Assembly (NCBI GenBank): GCA_027943335.1
Contig: BSBK01006348.1
Span: 743,001-807,000, forward strand
From: Chamaecyparis obtusa
Taxonomy: Eukaryota > Streptophyta > Pinopsida > Cupressales > Cupressaceae
Length of the DNA: 64,000 nt
Direction of reading: 5' to 3'
Positions 37,334 to 49,380 of this stretch are shown here, in pieces. The notes below the pieces were generated by a model that was not told where the DNA came from, did not search any database, and saw nothing but the letters and a program-made list of their open reading frames with translations. The position numbers and the translations under genes were made by a program. Numbering within the stretch: position 1 is the stretch's first letter; every line of letters begins with the position of its first letter.

Positions 37334-38985
37334 TGGTGCAGGGGCACCTAAATAGCATAGGGCCCTCACCACTAGAAGTTTTGTTGTGTCTTGCTCCAAG
37401 AGAGCCTTGTAAATACAATAAGGGTTTGAGGACCATCTTCTATAATGGAAATGTTAGTTAGGGGTCTCGAGGTCTTAGGAGTTCCTTGTTTTGGCCTTTG
37501 AGAATAATTATGTACCTCTTATAGTGAAGTCATACTAAGCTATTAGAGGTACATTTTAGGACTTTTGAAGTCATTTTGAGTTGGAATCAAGCATCCAACA
37601 CCTAGGATACAACTAAGAAGAGTCATAAGCTTTAAGAAGCCAAGAATTAGTTTATTTGGCAAAAGTTGCAAAGAGTTGTAAAAGTTGCAAAGTGCAACTT
37701 TGTATTCTTGCAAATGTTGCTCGACAACATTTTTTGCAACCACCTCCTACAATGGTGTATTTGACTCTTAGCCCGATAGGAACCCTGAATAATGTAACCA
37801 AAGACCTAGGAGACCATTTTAAAACTTGGCAAACCCTAATATTGTCATAAGTGCATGAAATCTGTACGGGCAGTGTGTTGATGAAGCTAGTCTGTATGTG
37901 AAGAAGAACAAAAGTGAATTAATGGAAGCTTTTGTGTCCTAAATTTGTTACTATAACCCTTTGGCATTGTATTTAGGTTTATTTAGTGTAGTTTTTATTC
38001 ACTAGATTAGGTGTGTGTGAGTTTTTATTTCCAATTTTGTAAATACTTTAGTTTTCCCAGTTCACTGTCCTGAACCAGGCAGTTGGTATTAAGAGTCATG
38101 TAACTCACTATCCCATTGTAGAAATAGTATGATCTCTTGGGGATAGTGAGTGTACTCTATGTACTTGTTTATAGCAGGAGGAAGGGCCCTCAAAAGCCAT
38201 GGAAGCATTTTTAAGCTCTTGCCCTAGGCGAGCCAGTGCATGCCTAATTAGGGAAGAGTGAAGTTGCAGAGGTTATAGAATGTAGGGTTGTGAAGATAAA
38301 GATGAAAGAAAGAATGGAGTAGATAGAGGGATGAATTAAGATCCATTAGCATGAAGGAGAAGCTCACATCAATCTCTCAAGGCATCAAACTAAGTTAAGA
38401 AGTAGACAAGCCTAGGAAATGCCTAGAAACCCTCAAAAACCCTCATATTGTGTAGAGGTACTGTACGACCATTTGGAGGCCCAAAACCTAGAAAATATGT
38501 GAGACCAAGATGAATGATTAGAAATCTCTGAAGGAATTTTGTATTGGTTAATGGATGAATTTGGAGTTATACCCTGATTTCTCAGAGCAAAAGGGGTAAC
38601 TGGGGCACTTTTCTAGTAGCCCTATTTTGGTGCAAAAATTTGGAATTGGTAAGGAAGATCAGTGTTTTGGGTTACCTTAGGCATTGGAATGAGTATGTTG
38701 AGAGGTCTTGAAGCATCTCCATGACCCTACAAGATGTGTGTAGAGATTTGAAAAGCTAGACCTTAGCAGAACTAAGGAACCTAGAGTGTTCTTCATCAAG
38801 GATGAGGACCTAGAAGTTGACAAAAGTTAGGTTTTTCTTAAGATAGAAGAGTGGGGTTTGGATTAGGGGATCTCAAGCATAGGGAAGATCCTATAGGTCC
38901 AATTGGTGGTCTTGGAAGGCACCTGAGGTCTTAGTGGAAGACTAGAAGCATGAACTAGTGATTAGTTCATCCTTTCTGCCTATCA
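37334..38985 (+). repeat. 5' LTR of RT9
   Basis: It starts TGGTGCAGGG and ends CTGCCTATCA. The position matching the 3' LTR TATA box reads TAGAAATAG (38119-38127), a T-to-G change, so the promoter of this copy is probably impaired. Confidence 0.9.
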
Positions 38986-38987
38986 AG

Positions 38988-39000
38988 TGGTATCAAAGCC
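38988..39000 (+). other. Primer-binding site of RT9
   Basis: TGGTATCAAAGCC, two bases after the LTR, is the initiator-Met tRNA site with one mismatch. Confidence 0.9.
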
Positions 39001-39039
39001 TATTAAAGGTGTGGGAATAGAAATTGAAGAGCAAGGAGA

Positions 39040-42000
39040 ATGCTTTCACAAAATGAATCCAGTGGATCAAGCACAATGGTGACCAATGAATAATTGGCCA
39101 AGAAGGTTGAAGAGCAAGAGGAGGATAACAAGTTGTTGAGGCAAAGGTTGGCACAACTTGAATAGTTGTTGAGTGATTTCCAAGACAAGGTAGATAGAGT
39201 CAAGGACAAGATGGAACAAAAGGAAGAGAAAGAAGCCAAAGAAAAGGAGGTTGAGTTGGAGGAAGAAGCTCCAAAACTAAACCCTATTATACCAAAGTAG
39301 GCTTTCTGAAAGGAACTAAAGGCAATGAACAACAAAGATTTGGAAGGAATTCCTCTGTTTAGTGGCAAGATGGATCTAGATCTCATCATGGATTGGATTG
39401 AAGGAATGGAGAACCATTTTGAATGTGATGGTGTCTTTGATGCTCAAAAGGTAAAGGTAGAAAAGTCAAGGTTAAGAGGCTCTACCTTAACTTGGTGGAA
39501 ATTTGTCTAGACTGAAAGAGAGAAGGAAGGAAGGAGCCCCATAATTACTTGGAAAGGAATGGTGGCTAAAATCAAGAAGGCTTATATTCCTGATGACTAT
39601 GAGATATAGTTGCATAGGAGAAGGTAGAATCTTAGACAAAAGGAGATGGATGTACACTCCTACACTGAAGAATTTCAAAAACTATGCCTAAGGTCCAAGG
39701 TGGTGGAAGATGAAAGTATTAGGTTGGCAAGATACTTGAATGGTCTTAAGTGGTTCATCCAAGAAGACATGAGTCTTGTCACTCCTAAAATAGTCCATCA
39801 ATGCTACCAAATAGCTTTAAAGGTGGAAGAGAAAGTAAAGAGAAAGTAGGACCAAGCCTCAAAGAATAGAGGAAGAGGTAGAGATGGCAGAGGACATAGG
39901 GGAAGCTATGGAGGTAGAAGCAATGACAACAGACCCCAAGGTGAGTCCAAGCTAACTGAACAAAGTGGAGAGACCAGTCAAAGAGGTGGTTCAAGAAGAG
40001 GTAGAGGATTTGGAGGAAGAGGTAGGTCATCAGGAGGAAGGGGACCATCTTATTTTGCTACTATGAAGTGTTATCACTGTCAGCAATTGGGGCATCTAGC
40101 CTATAGGTGTCCTGAAAAGGGATCAACATCACAAAGTGAAAAGAAAGTGGCATATGTACATGAAGATACTTCAAGTATGAAGTCTCCTAATATCCAATTG
40201 GATTCATAGAGTGGTGAGAATTTGATGGTGAAGAGGATCCTAATAAGGGAACCAGTCAAGGAGGAGCCCAAAAAAAGGAGGTCACTCTTCAAGGTAAGGT
40301 GTAAAATTATGGGAAAAGTTTGCAAGGTTATCATAGACTCAAGGTCTATTGATAACATTATATCAGAAGAGGCCATAACTAAGCTCAAGGTTCCCAAAAT
40401 ACCTCATAGCACTCCTTAAAAAGTCACTTGGTTAAAAAAAGGACAACATGTCTTGGTTAATGAGCAAGCATGGATTGAGTTCACCATAGAAGGGTATAAA
40501 GACAAGCTTTTATGTGATATTTTACCAATGGATGCCTATCACCTATTACTAGGCAGGCCATGGAAATTTGATAGGAAGGCCATGCATAATGGTGAAATAA
40601 ACTCATACACCTTCATAAAGGATGGAGTGAGTTATTAAATGCAGTCACTACTTGAATCAGACAGTCAAGGAAGTGGGCCTAATGTGTTGATGTTGAAAGG
40701 GAAAGAGTTCATGAAAACTCTTGAAAAAGGAGTGGGATATGAAATTGTAGTAAAACCCAAGGAGGAAACAAAGACTAAGAAGGTGGACATACCTCATGAA
40801 GTGCAACACATTTTGAAGGAGTTCAAGGGTATCATATCAGATGGAGCACCTGAAACCCTACCACTTAAGAGAGCAATCAGCCACCAAATAGACTTGATTC
40901 CAGGGGCATCATTTCCAAACAAAGCACCTTACAAGATGACTCCTGAATAGAATAGGGAAGTTGAAAAACAAGTGCAAGAGTTGATGGACTAAGGATTGAT
41001 AAGAAAGAGCATTAACCCATGTGTTGTGCCTACTATTTTGGCACCCAAGAAAGGAGGAACATGGAGGTTGTGTACGGACTCCAGATCCATCAATAGAATT
41101 ACAATCCGGTATAGGTTTCCAATACCCAGGATTGAAGACTTAATGGATTGCCTACGAGGGGCTAAATACTACACTAAGATAGACCTTCATAGTGGCTATC
41201 ATCAAATAAGGATAAAAGAGGGAGATGAGTGGAAGACAACTTTCAAACCCATTGAAGGACTCTATGAATGGCTAGTTATGCCATTTGGCCTCTCCAATAC
41301 CCCAAGCACATTCATGAGGCTCATGAATGAGGTGTTGAAAGACTTCACAGGTAATTTTTTGGTAGTCTATTTAGATGACATATTAATTTTCAGTATGACT
41401 AAAGATGAACACTTAATGCATCTCAAGATTGTGTTATCCAAGTTGAAAGAGAAACACCTAACCATCAATCTAGATAAGTGTGACTTTATGAAATAGGAAC
41501 TAGTCTATTTAGGCTTTTTTCTATCTCAAGGAGATCTAAAGATGGATGAAACTAAGGTTGCAGCTATATTAAGTTGGCCAACTCCTAAGAATACCAATTA
41601 AGTGAGGAGTTTCCATGGCCTAGCTCAATACTATAGGAAGTTCATCAGGAACTTCAGCAGGATATGTGCTCCCATGATGGATACCATCAAGGGTGGATTG
41701 AGATACAAATTTGTGTGGACACCAGCAACAGATAAGGGATTTGAAACATTCAAGAAAGAGGTAGCTACTAAGCCAATTTTAAGGTTGCCTACTTTTGATG
41801 AACTCTTTACCATAGAGTGTGATGCTAGTAACATAGCAGTAGGAGGAGTTCTAAGCCAAAGCAATAGACTAGTAGATTTCTTTAGTGAGAAGCTAAATGC
41901 AAAAAAACATAAATACTCTTCCTATGACTTAGAATTATATGCCCTTGTTCAATCCCTTAGAAAATGGAGGCATTATCTCTTGCCCAAGGAATTTGTAGTG

Positions 42001-43665
42001 TTTACTGATAACCAAGCTTTGAGTTTTCTCAACTCCCAAGACAAGTTGAGTCATAGGCATGCCAAGTGGGTGGAGTACTTGTAGTCATATAATTTCACCA
42101 TAAAACACAAAAAAGGACAGCTCAATAAAGTAGCAGATGCTTTGAGTAGAAGGCTACTCACTATTCAAGAAATCCAAATGCAAAGCATAGGAGTGGATAA
42201 CTTCAAGGAGCTGTACCAAATAGATGAAGATTTTGCAGTAGCATACACGGTGTCTCAAGATCATCTAAATCATTTTCATGGTGAGTTTTTAGAGTATACA
42301 TTTTAGAATGGATTACTCTTTAAAGGAGGGTAGTTGTGTGTTCCAAGAGGGTCCATGAGGGAGAACCTCATTCAAGAAAAACACAATGGGAGTTTGAGTA
42401 GCCATTTTGGCTTAAACAAGACCTTGGAATTGGTCCAAAGATACTACTATTGGCCTAAAATGTAGAGAGATGTCATAACTTATGTAGAGCAATGCATCAT
42501 ATGTTAAAGAGAAAAGGGCACTTCTACAAATGCAGGACTTTATCAGACTCTTCCAATACCAAGCAGACCATGGGAATGTGTAAGTATGGATTTTGTGGTT
42601 GGATTACCTAGGAAAAAGAGCGGATTTGATAACATCTATGTGGTAGTAGATAGATTTAGTAAAATGAGTCATTTTATCCCATGTAAAGTCACTCATGATG
42701 CAAGTCATATTGCTTATTTGTTTTTCAAAGAGGTTGTGAGGATTCATGGCTTGCTAATTAGCATTGTATCTGATAGGGATAAAAAATTTATGGGACACTT
42801 TTGGAGATCCTTATGGAAAAGGATAGGTACCAATCTAGCATTTAGTTCAGCTTACCATCCTCAAATTGATGGTCAAACTAAGGTGGTCAATAGGACACTT
42901 GGTATTTTATTGAGATGCTTAACCAAGGAATATAGTTTGACATGGGACTTACTCATTCACCAAGTAGAGTTTTCCTATAATGACAACATTAATAGAACTA
43001 CTGGCAAGAGTCCCTTTGAAATTTTCTATGGAATAGATCCTAGGGGTGTATGTGAATTGAGAAATTTGGGAAATTAAGTTCCTAACAATGGATATGATGA
43101 AGACTTTAGTCAGTCTATGAAAGAGGTGCATGACCAAGTAAAATAGGCCCTCACTAAAAACACCAAGAAGTTGAAAGATAAAGTTGATCTTAAAAGAAGG
43201 GAAGTACAATTTGGAGTAGGGGACTTGGTCATGGTCCACCTAAACAAAGCAAGAATGGAAAAAGGAGTTCCCACCAAGCTTCAGATGAGGAGAATTGGTC
43301 CATGTCCTATACTGGCCAAGTATGGCCATAATGCTTACAAAGTTGAGCTACTTGATAACCTAGCTATCTCTCCCACATTCAATGTTGTAGACCTGGTCAA
43401 GTATAGGGGACCCCTTATTAAGATGGATCAAAATGTGGAGGAAGCTAAGAAAGAAGCCCAAGTAGCAGCTCTTCCTCCTAAACCCAAACTACAAGTAGAG
43501 AAAATACTAGACTCCCAGGTTCACACAAAGACCAAGCATGATACTTATAAGGAACATCTAATCAAGTGGTAGGATAAACTAGAATCAGAGGCTACTTGTA
43601 TCCTTGAGAATAAATTCAAACTTTAGGGCATATATCTTCACCTCTTGTCTCCAGAGGGGACATAA
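39040..43665 (+). pseudogene. Chromovirus gag-pol polyprotein with 24 stops, frame intact (RT9)
   Basis: One frame runs from ATG 39040 (MLSQNESSGSS) to TAA 43663. Order: coiled-coil start; Gag core (about 39340-39850); Arg/Gly-rich linker; zinc knuckle CYHCQQLGHLAYRC (40069-40110); protease at 40336 (IDSRSID, usual DSG now DSR); reverse transcriptase (about 40800-41560, YLDD 41368-41379); RNase H (about 41790-42170); integrase zinc domain (H, H, CIIC at about 42385-42510); integrase core with Asp at 42589 and 42772; chromodomain (VEKILDSQV to HLIKW, about 43490-43580). The third integrase catalytic residue, 42880-42882, is Lys instead of Glu (AAG for GAG). Stops: 16 TAG, 7 TAA, 1 TGA. Most TAG fall where Gln is usual, for example EYL-stop-SYNF. 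Reverse transcriptase before integrase plus a chromodomain marks a Gypsy chromovirus. Confidence 0.92.
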
Positions 43666-43671
43666 CTTTTT

Positions 43672-43683
43672 AGGTGGGGAGTA
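43672..43683 (+). other. Polypurine tract of RT9
   Basis: AGGTGGGGAGTA ends directly before the TGGTGCA of the 3' LTR; this is the expected plus-strand primer. Confidence 0.75.
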
Positions 43684-45334
43684 TGGTGCAAGGGAACCTA
43701 AACAACATAGGGCCCTCACCATTAGAAATTTTGTCGTGTCTTGCTCCAAGAGAGCCTTGTAAATACAATAAGGGTCTGAGGACCATCTTGTGTAATGGAA
43801 ATGTTAGTTAGGGGTCTAGAGGTCTTAGGAGTTCCTTGTTTTGGTCTTTGAGGCTAATTAGGTACCTCTTATAGGAAAGTCATATTAAGTTGTCAGAGGT
43901 ACATTTTAGGAATTTTGAAGTCATTTTGAGTTGGAATAAAGCATCCAACACCTAGGATACAACTAAGGAGAGTCATAAGCTTTAATAAGCCAAGAATTAT
44001 CTTATTTGGCAAAAGTCGCAAAGAGTTGTAAAAGTTGCAAAGTGCAACTTTGCATTCTTGCAAATGTTGCTTGACAACATTTTTTGCAACCACCTCCTAC
44101 AATGGTGGATTTGACTCTTAGCCCAATAGGAACCCTAAATGATGTAACCAAAGACCTAGGAGACCATTTTAAAACTTGGCAAACCCTAATATTGTCATAA
44201 GTGCATGAAATCTGTACAGACAGTGTGCTGATGAAGCTAGTCTGTATGTGAAGAAGAACAAAAGTGAATTAATGGAAGCTTTTGTGTCCTAAATTTGTTA
44301 TTGTAACCCTTTGGAATTGTATTTAGGTTTATTTAGAGTATTTTTGATTCACTAGATTAGGTGTGTGTGAGTTTTTATTTCCAAGTTTGTAAATACTTTA
44401 GTTTTGCCAGTTCACTGTCCTAAACCAGGCAGTTGGTATTAAGAGTCATGTAACTCACTATCCCACTGTATAAATAGTAAAACCTCTTGGAGATAGTGAG
44501 TGTACTCTATGTAATTTTTTATTGCAGGAGGAAGGGCCCTCAAAATCCATGGAAGCATTTTTTTAAGCTCTTTCCCTAGGCGAGCCAGTGCATGCCTGGT
44601 TAGGGAAAAGTGAAGTTGCAGAGGTTATAGAATGTAGGGTTGTGAAGATAAAGATGAAAGAAAGAATGGAGTAGATAGAGGGATGAATTAAGATACCTTA
44701 GCATGAAGGAGAAGCTCACATCAATCTCTCAAGGCATCAAACTAAGTTAAGAAGCAGACAAGCCTAGGAAAGGCCTAGAAACCCTCAAAAACCCTCATAT
44801 TGTGTAGAGGTACTGTACGACCATTTGGAGGCCCAAAACCTAGAAAATATATGAGAAAAAGATGAATGATTAGAAGTCTCTGAAGGAATTTTGTATTGGT
44901 TAATGGAGGAATTGGGAGTTATACCTTGATTTCTCAAAGTAGAAGGAGTAATTGGGGCACTTTTCTAGTAGCCCTATTTTGGTGCAAAAATTTGGAATCG
45001 GTAAGGAAGATCAGTGTTTTGGGTTATCCTAGGCATTGGAATGAGTATGTTGAGAGGTCTTGAAGCATCTCCATGACCCTAAAAGAAGTGTGTAGATATT
45101 TGAAAAGATAGACCTTACAACTAAGGAACCTAGAGTGTTCTTCATCAAGGATGAGGACCTAGAAGTTGACAAAAGTTAGGTTTTGCTTAAGATAGAAGAG
45201 TGGGGTTTGGATTAGGGGATCTAAAGCATAGGGAAGATGCTATAGGTCCAATTGGTGGTCTTGGAAGGAACCTAATATTTTAGTGGAAGACTAGAAGCAT
45301 GAACTAGTAATTAATTCATCCCCTCTCCCTATCA
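43684..45334 (+). repeat. 3' LTR of RT9
   Basis: It starts TGGTGCAAGG and ends CTCCCTATCA, and pairs along its whole length with the 5' LTR. Confidence 0.9.
44469..44477 (+). promoter_or_regulatory. TATA box TATAAATAG in RT9 3' LTR
   Basis: An intact TATAAATAG about 785 bases into the LTR; the 5' LTR has TAGAAATAG at the same place. It is the likely ancestral core promoter. Confidence 0.6.
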
Positions 45335-45339
45335 ACCTT

Positions 45340-46630
45340 GCTTGAATAATCCCTTGTTAATAAGGATTTTGTTGTGTTTGTATGTTGATCTTGAACTTGC
45401 AATGTAGGAAATCTCTAAAAATTCCATGAATATACCAAAATCATTTAATGGAGCCATGAATGTAAGTGTGCATCAAATGAAGAAGATTATGAATGCCTCA
45501 ATGTAGATCTCCTCCCTTGATGGCCAACAATATGCTAGATATTGAAGAGGATAGATGCCCACAAAGGATCCTTCAATATTTGAAGACTTGAATGCTTGAA
45601 TGCTTGAAAACCTGAATGCTTGAATGTGAGATTTATATCATTAATTTTTTCTCCTCCTTTTCTTCTTTTTTTCTTGCTTACTTCAAAATGAGGTGCTTAG
45701 GCTTCCTTTTATACTATTTTTTTGCTGGGAAAACAAAGTAAGTTGATAGGGTCACCAAATTATGCAAGTTGAATCCACAAGATAACATTGGGCCTAAGGC
45801 TCACAACCCTTGGGGAATAGGTTGACCTAATTGACCTATACTCAGGGTGGCCCAGAGAGAGCCAACTCAGAGGTCTCAAAAATTATATAGATGAAAAGGG
45901 AGAGAACATGGTTGAACAAGAGAAAAATGGAACTGAGAATGAATCCATCCATGGTCTAACATGTTGATAAAGGATGGGAGATAAAAGGTCTTAAGTGAGG
46001 AGTTAATCCATTTTAAGATGATACATTTAGCCCCCACTTTATCAGGAGTATGAGCTACCTCATACTCACAATAAAGTAGATCAAAATAAAGAGGTGATCT
46101 CATCATGATTAAGGAGACAAATAAACCATCAAGCCCCCAATAGATTTGAGTCTTCATCATATCCAAAATCATATTAAGAGAGATGTCACTATTAGGAAAG
46201 AGAGAGAGAGTGTGTGATCACCTCACCAAATAAGGTTTTTGTTCCTTATTGTGAACCACACCAAAGGGACAATATTGAATAGTCTAGCGGGTTTGTGTGC
46301 TTGATATTCAATCCCATGAAAACAAAATGGGTAGGATAAAATGGTCTAACGGGCTTGTGTGCCTAATAGTTAACCCTACAAACTTTACACCTTGTGTAAA
46401 TTCACATCCCCATGATATAGTACTCCTATACTATGAGAATCATTTTTGTATGTGCTAGGATAGGTTAAATGGTCTAGCAAGTGTGTGTGGAATGCTAGTC
46501 AACCAATCCAAGACATGTAGGAAGAGTAACTGGCCCTAGAAATTTGTGTTATGCTAGTGTACTCTATATGTTATGCTTGAAATGAAGAAAAACATATGAA
46601 AATAATGGGAACATGTATGTCCCCCCCACC
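45340..46630 (-). repeat. LTR C of RT8, right segment
   Basis: It matches D up to 45819, where D is cut by RT10. Beyond that there is no partner. The inner edge is inferred from a purine tract on the minus strand (TTAAGGGGGGG at about 46631-46641) next to a TG. Another possible edge lies near 47052. The boundary is uncertain by several hundred bases. Confidence 0.4.
46280..46560 (+). repeat. Short diverged repeats inside LTR C
   Basis: GGTCTAGCGGGTTTGTGTGC recurs as variants at about 46281, 46342 and 46469, and more weakly at about 46521. Each is followed by a TTGATA/CTAATA/GCTAGT block and CAACC/TAACC. Spacing is about 61 and 127 bases. Confidence 0.5.
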
Positions 46631-47109
46631 CCCCCTTAAGATGGAAAAATAAGTGCTTATTTTTGCATCTTAAGAAAGTGGTGAAGAAGGATAAAGAAAT
46701 TGCAACATCAAGATAGTATCCAAAAGTAACACCCAATCCAAGCCAAAGAGGTCAAAGATCCTATGAGGCCATAGAAGGGAATAATTCAACAAGATACCAT
46801 GAAAGAAGTGAAGAATAAAAACCTTGTAAAGGATACAGACTTTGTGAGGCTCCAAGGTAAGTGACTTATCTACCATGGAAACCCAATTGTAAGATTAAAT
46901 GTCACATGATAAACAAATAACACATAACCAAAGGAAAAGTGGATCCTTGGGAGAATGAGAGAGATGAATATGATTCCCTTTCCCCACAAGTGTAGGAAAA
47001 AGAGAAAATAGGACCTATTATGCTACTCAAAAAGCATACCATGCATGACAATGAGCCCCCAAGAGATATGCTAATAATGTTACATGGCATGGAGCAACAT
47101 AATAGGGAC

Positions 47110-48045
47110 TTAGATGTTATTTAAAGAAATTAGGATTGAAGAAAAATCTTGGTAGGGGTATTATGTAATTGTGCTACCAAATCATATTCCATTCCAAGAT
47201 TCTGATTAAGAAGGGGTGGAGGGGGAAGAACGGGTTGAGAAGGTGGGAGAGAAGTAGTAGGTTGAGGATTATTTCTTGTATGATAGGTGTGAGACACCAC
47301 ATGATAATCCAAATAATTTCTAGGTTTCCCCTTAAGAGTTATGGAAGGACAACCTTTAAGGTTGATAAGAGGTTTATTTGATGGAGGGTAACCTTTGAGA
47401 GTGAAAATAGGTTGAGAAACATTAACTTGATAAAGATATCACTTCTCCATAGAATCATCACTATAAGAGAGAGCATTAAGGAAATTAATATTATGATCTT
47501 GTCCCAAGGAATCCTTAGAATAGGGATTGTAGACTTCCATTAATGTTACATTTCAAATAGGAGAATTAAATAAAGGAAAAGTTATATTGATAGAAGTATT
47601 TATAATGTCTTCCTCTTTCTCTAAAATATTCCTAAGAGGAGAGCATGTTTTAGGATAAGGAGAAACATCAAGTGTGTCATGTTGAAAAGAAAAGGGTTTT
47701 TTTTCATGAGAATAGTCAACATTATTATCTAGAGGTTTATCCCATATAGTGATATTATTAGTGGAAGGAATATCTCTATCAATAAGGCACACCATAGACT
47801 AGTCATGAGGTAAATTTGAATTCATAAAGGTGGGAGTATTGAAAGAAGATATAGGACCACCCTCAACCAAAGTATCCCCATAATCAAGGCCTATATTAGG
47901 AGAAGGGGCAATATCAATCTCCTTATCATCTCCATAAAGAGGAAGATCACATGGTAAATATAAGTTGATAGGAGGTGTAAGAGGTTGGGTTAACCAAAAT
48001 ATTTAGTGAAGGTAAACACATAAGATAATGCAAAAGGAAATCTAA
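47110..48045 (-). pseudogene. RT8 gag/linker reading frame
   Basis: From just past the primer site one minus frame can be read with only a few stops: LTQPLTPPINLYLPCDLPLY, MVCLIDRDIPSTNNITIW (47795), a Pro-rich stretch at 47130-47312 (SLPPSQPVLPPPPLLNQ) and then MEYDLVAQLHNTPTKI. The last phrase resembles the region before the protease in Tat/Ogre-type Gypsy polyproteins. No zinc knuckle or enzyme motif is seen. It may be a shortened Gag of a non-autonomous element. The family call rests on one remembered motif. Confidence 0.35.
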
Positions 48046-48070
48046 CACCAAGATCAAAAGGAAGTTGTTC

Positions 48071-48085
48071 ACCTCGGGTTCACCA
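48071..48085 (-). other. Candidate primer-binding site of RT8
   Basis: The minus strand reads TGGTGAACCCGAGGT three bases after the LTR end CCTAAACA. Position and the leading TGG fit a primer site; I cannot name the tRNA. Confidence 0.5.
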
Positions 48086-48088
48086 AAA

Positions 48089-49380
48089 TGTTTAGGTGGA
48101 AAATAGGTGCTAATGAATTTAGTAATGTAAACTATTTGAGATGTGTTCATTAATTAACCATTTCCACACTAACATTAGAAATACAATTGAAAGAGGGGCT
48201 TCTAGGCATAACTCTCAATATAACCTAAGTTAGATTAGAAACACCCAAGAAGGTGAGGGGATGCTAATACTAAACCCAAATTATACTAAGGAAGTACATA
48301 AGAAAGTCCTCTTTCATGTAATACAGGATTTGATTAAGGTTGTTTAAATGCACTTGTAAAATTGAACTAATTGATTTAGCAAGATAAGTAATAGAGATCT
48401 AGGTGCTAAATGTAAGCAATCAAGCCAACTAAGATGTGAAAATAGATCTAAACTAAGATGTGAAATAGGTAATGAGATAATCACCTTGAAGTATGAAGAG
48501 GAATATGAATTTATGCTCTAAAAATTATTGTTCAAGACCTGTAGCTAAATTTTGGACTATGGATCTGTGATCACGACTGAAAACCTAAAAAATGCTAAAA
48601 ATCTTAGGCTGGCAGGAATAGGTCGACCATGTCACCATGTTTTAAAATTGGTCAACCAAGTCACCGTGTCCTTGAGGTACTTTATTGAAGTTGACCTAGA
48701 TTTTTTGGTAGATCTTTGTCTCAAACTTCTAGATCTATACCTATAATTATTAGATCTTTCTCCTACACTTTGAAAACTAGGTTTTTTGGGTTGGGGTGGA
48801 TATGGGCTTGCCTTGGTCAAGCCCTAGATTGAGGAATCAACCTTGAATTGAAATTTAAATTTGTAAATGAAACAAGAAAAATTTAAATATTCACCTTTCT
48901 TGAAGAAAACCTTGTTAATAAGGATTTTGTTGTGTTTATATGTTGATCTTAAACTTGCAATGTAGGAAATCTCCGCAAATGCTATGGATCTACCAAAATA
49001 ACTTTATGGATCCATGGATGTAAGTGTGCATCAAATAAATAAGTTGAAGAATGCCTCATTTTAGATCTCCTTCTTAAATGGCCAACAATATGTTAGATCT
49101 TGAAGAGGAAAGATGCCCACAAAGTATCCTTGAATCTTTGAAGACTTGAATTCTTGAATGCTTGAATTATTGAACACTTGAACATGAGATTTCTATCATA
49201 ATTTTTTCCTCCTCATTTTCTTCTTATTTTTTGCTTGCTTTCTTCAAAATGAGGTTCCTAGGCTTCCTTTTATACTAGTTTTCGGGTGGGAAAACAAAGT
49301 AAGATGACAAGGTCACCAAATTTTACAAGTTGAATCCTTGAGACAACACTAGGCATGAGGCTCACAACCCTTGGGGAATA
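48089..49380 (-). repeat. LTR D of RT8 (truncated by RT10)
   Basis: It pairs with LTR C and keeps the empty RT9 site at 48893-48897. It stops at GGGGAATA, exactly where the TGTGATTCCC of RT10 starts, while LTR C continues with other sequence. Confidence 0.6.

Larger units (their letters stand above)
37334..45334 (+). mobile_element. RT9: structurally complete 8.0 kb chromovirus
   Basis: All structural parts are present: LTRs of 1652 and 1651 bp, an initiator-Met primer site, one gag-pol frame of Ty3/gypsy order ending in a chromodomain, a polypurine tract and a perfect 5-bp target duplication. The coding region holds 24 stops without a net frameshift. A hand count over the first ~305 LTR bases gives 24 differences (about 8 percent), so the insertion is old. 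It is dead, but may be traced as a reference copy for its family. Confidence 0.92.
36552..49380 (-). mobile_element. RT8: Gypsy-like element carrying two later insertions
   Basis: Direct repeats C (36552-37333 plus 45340-45819 and probably on to about 46630) and D (48089-49380) flank a short internal region. D ends on the minus strand with CCTAAACA, followed by a primer-site-like TGGTGAACCCGAGGT, so D is the 5' LTR and C the 3' LTR. Internal sequence of about 1.5 kb carries a gag/linker frame but no pol. LTR C holds RT9. LTR D is truncated at 49381 by RT10, which is why C/D similarity stops there. Confidence 0.55.

Noticed and set aside
39003..39389. Open frame of 128 codons on the minus strand
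   Set aside because: It lies antisense to the RT9 gag frame and mirrors its Glu/Lys-rich codons; no domain and no independent support.
39040..43665. Genetic recoding in which TAG reads as glutamine
   Set aside because: Most TAG sit at Gln positions, but TAA and TGA also occur, catalytic residues are lost too, and other elements carry frameshifts. Deamination is simpler for a plant nuclear genome.
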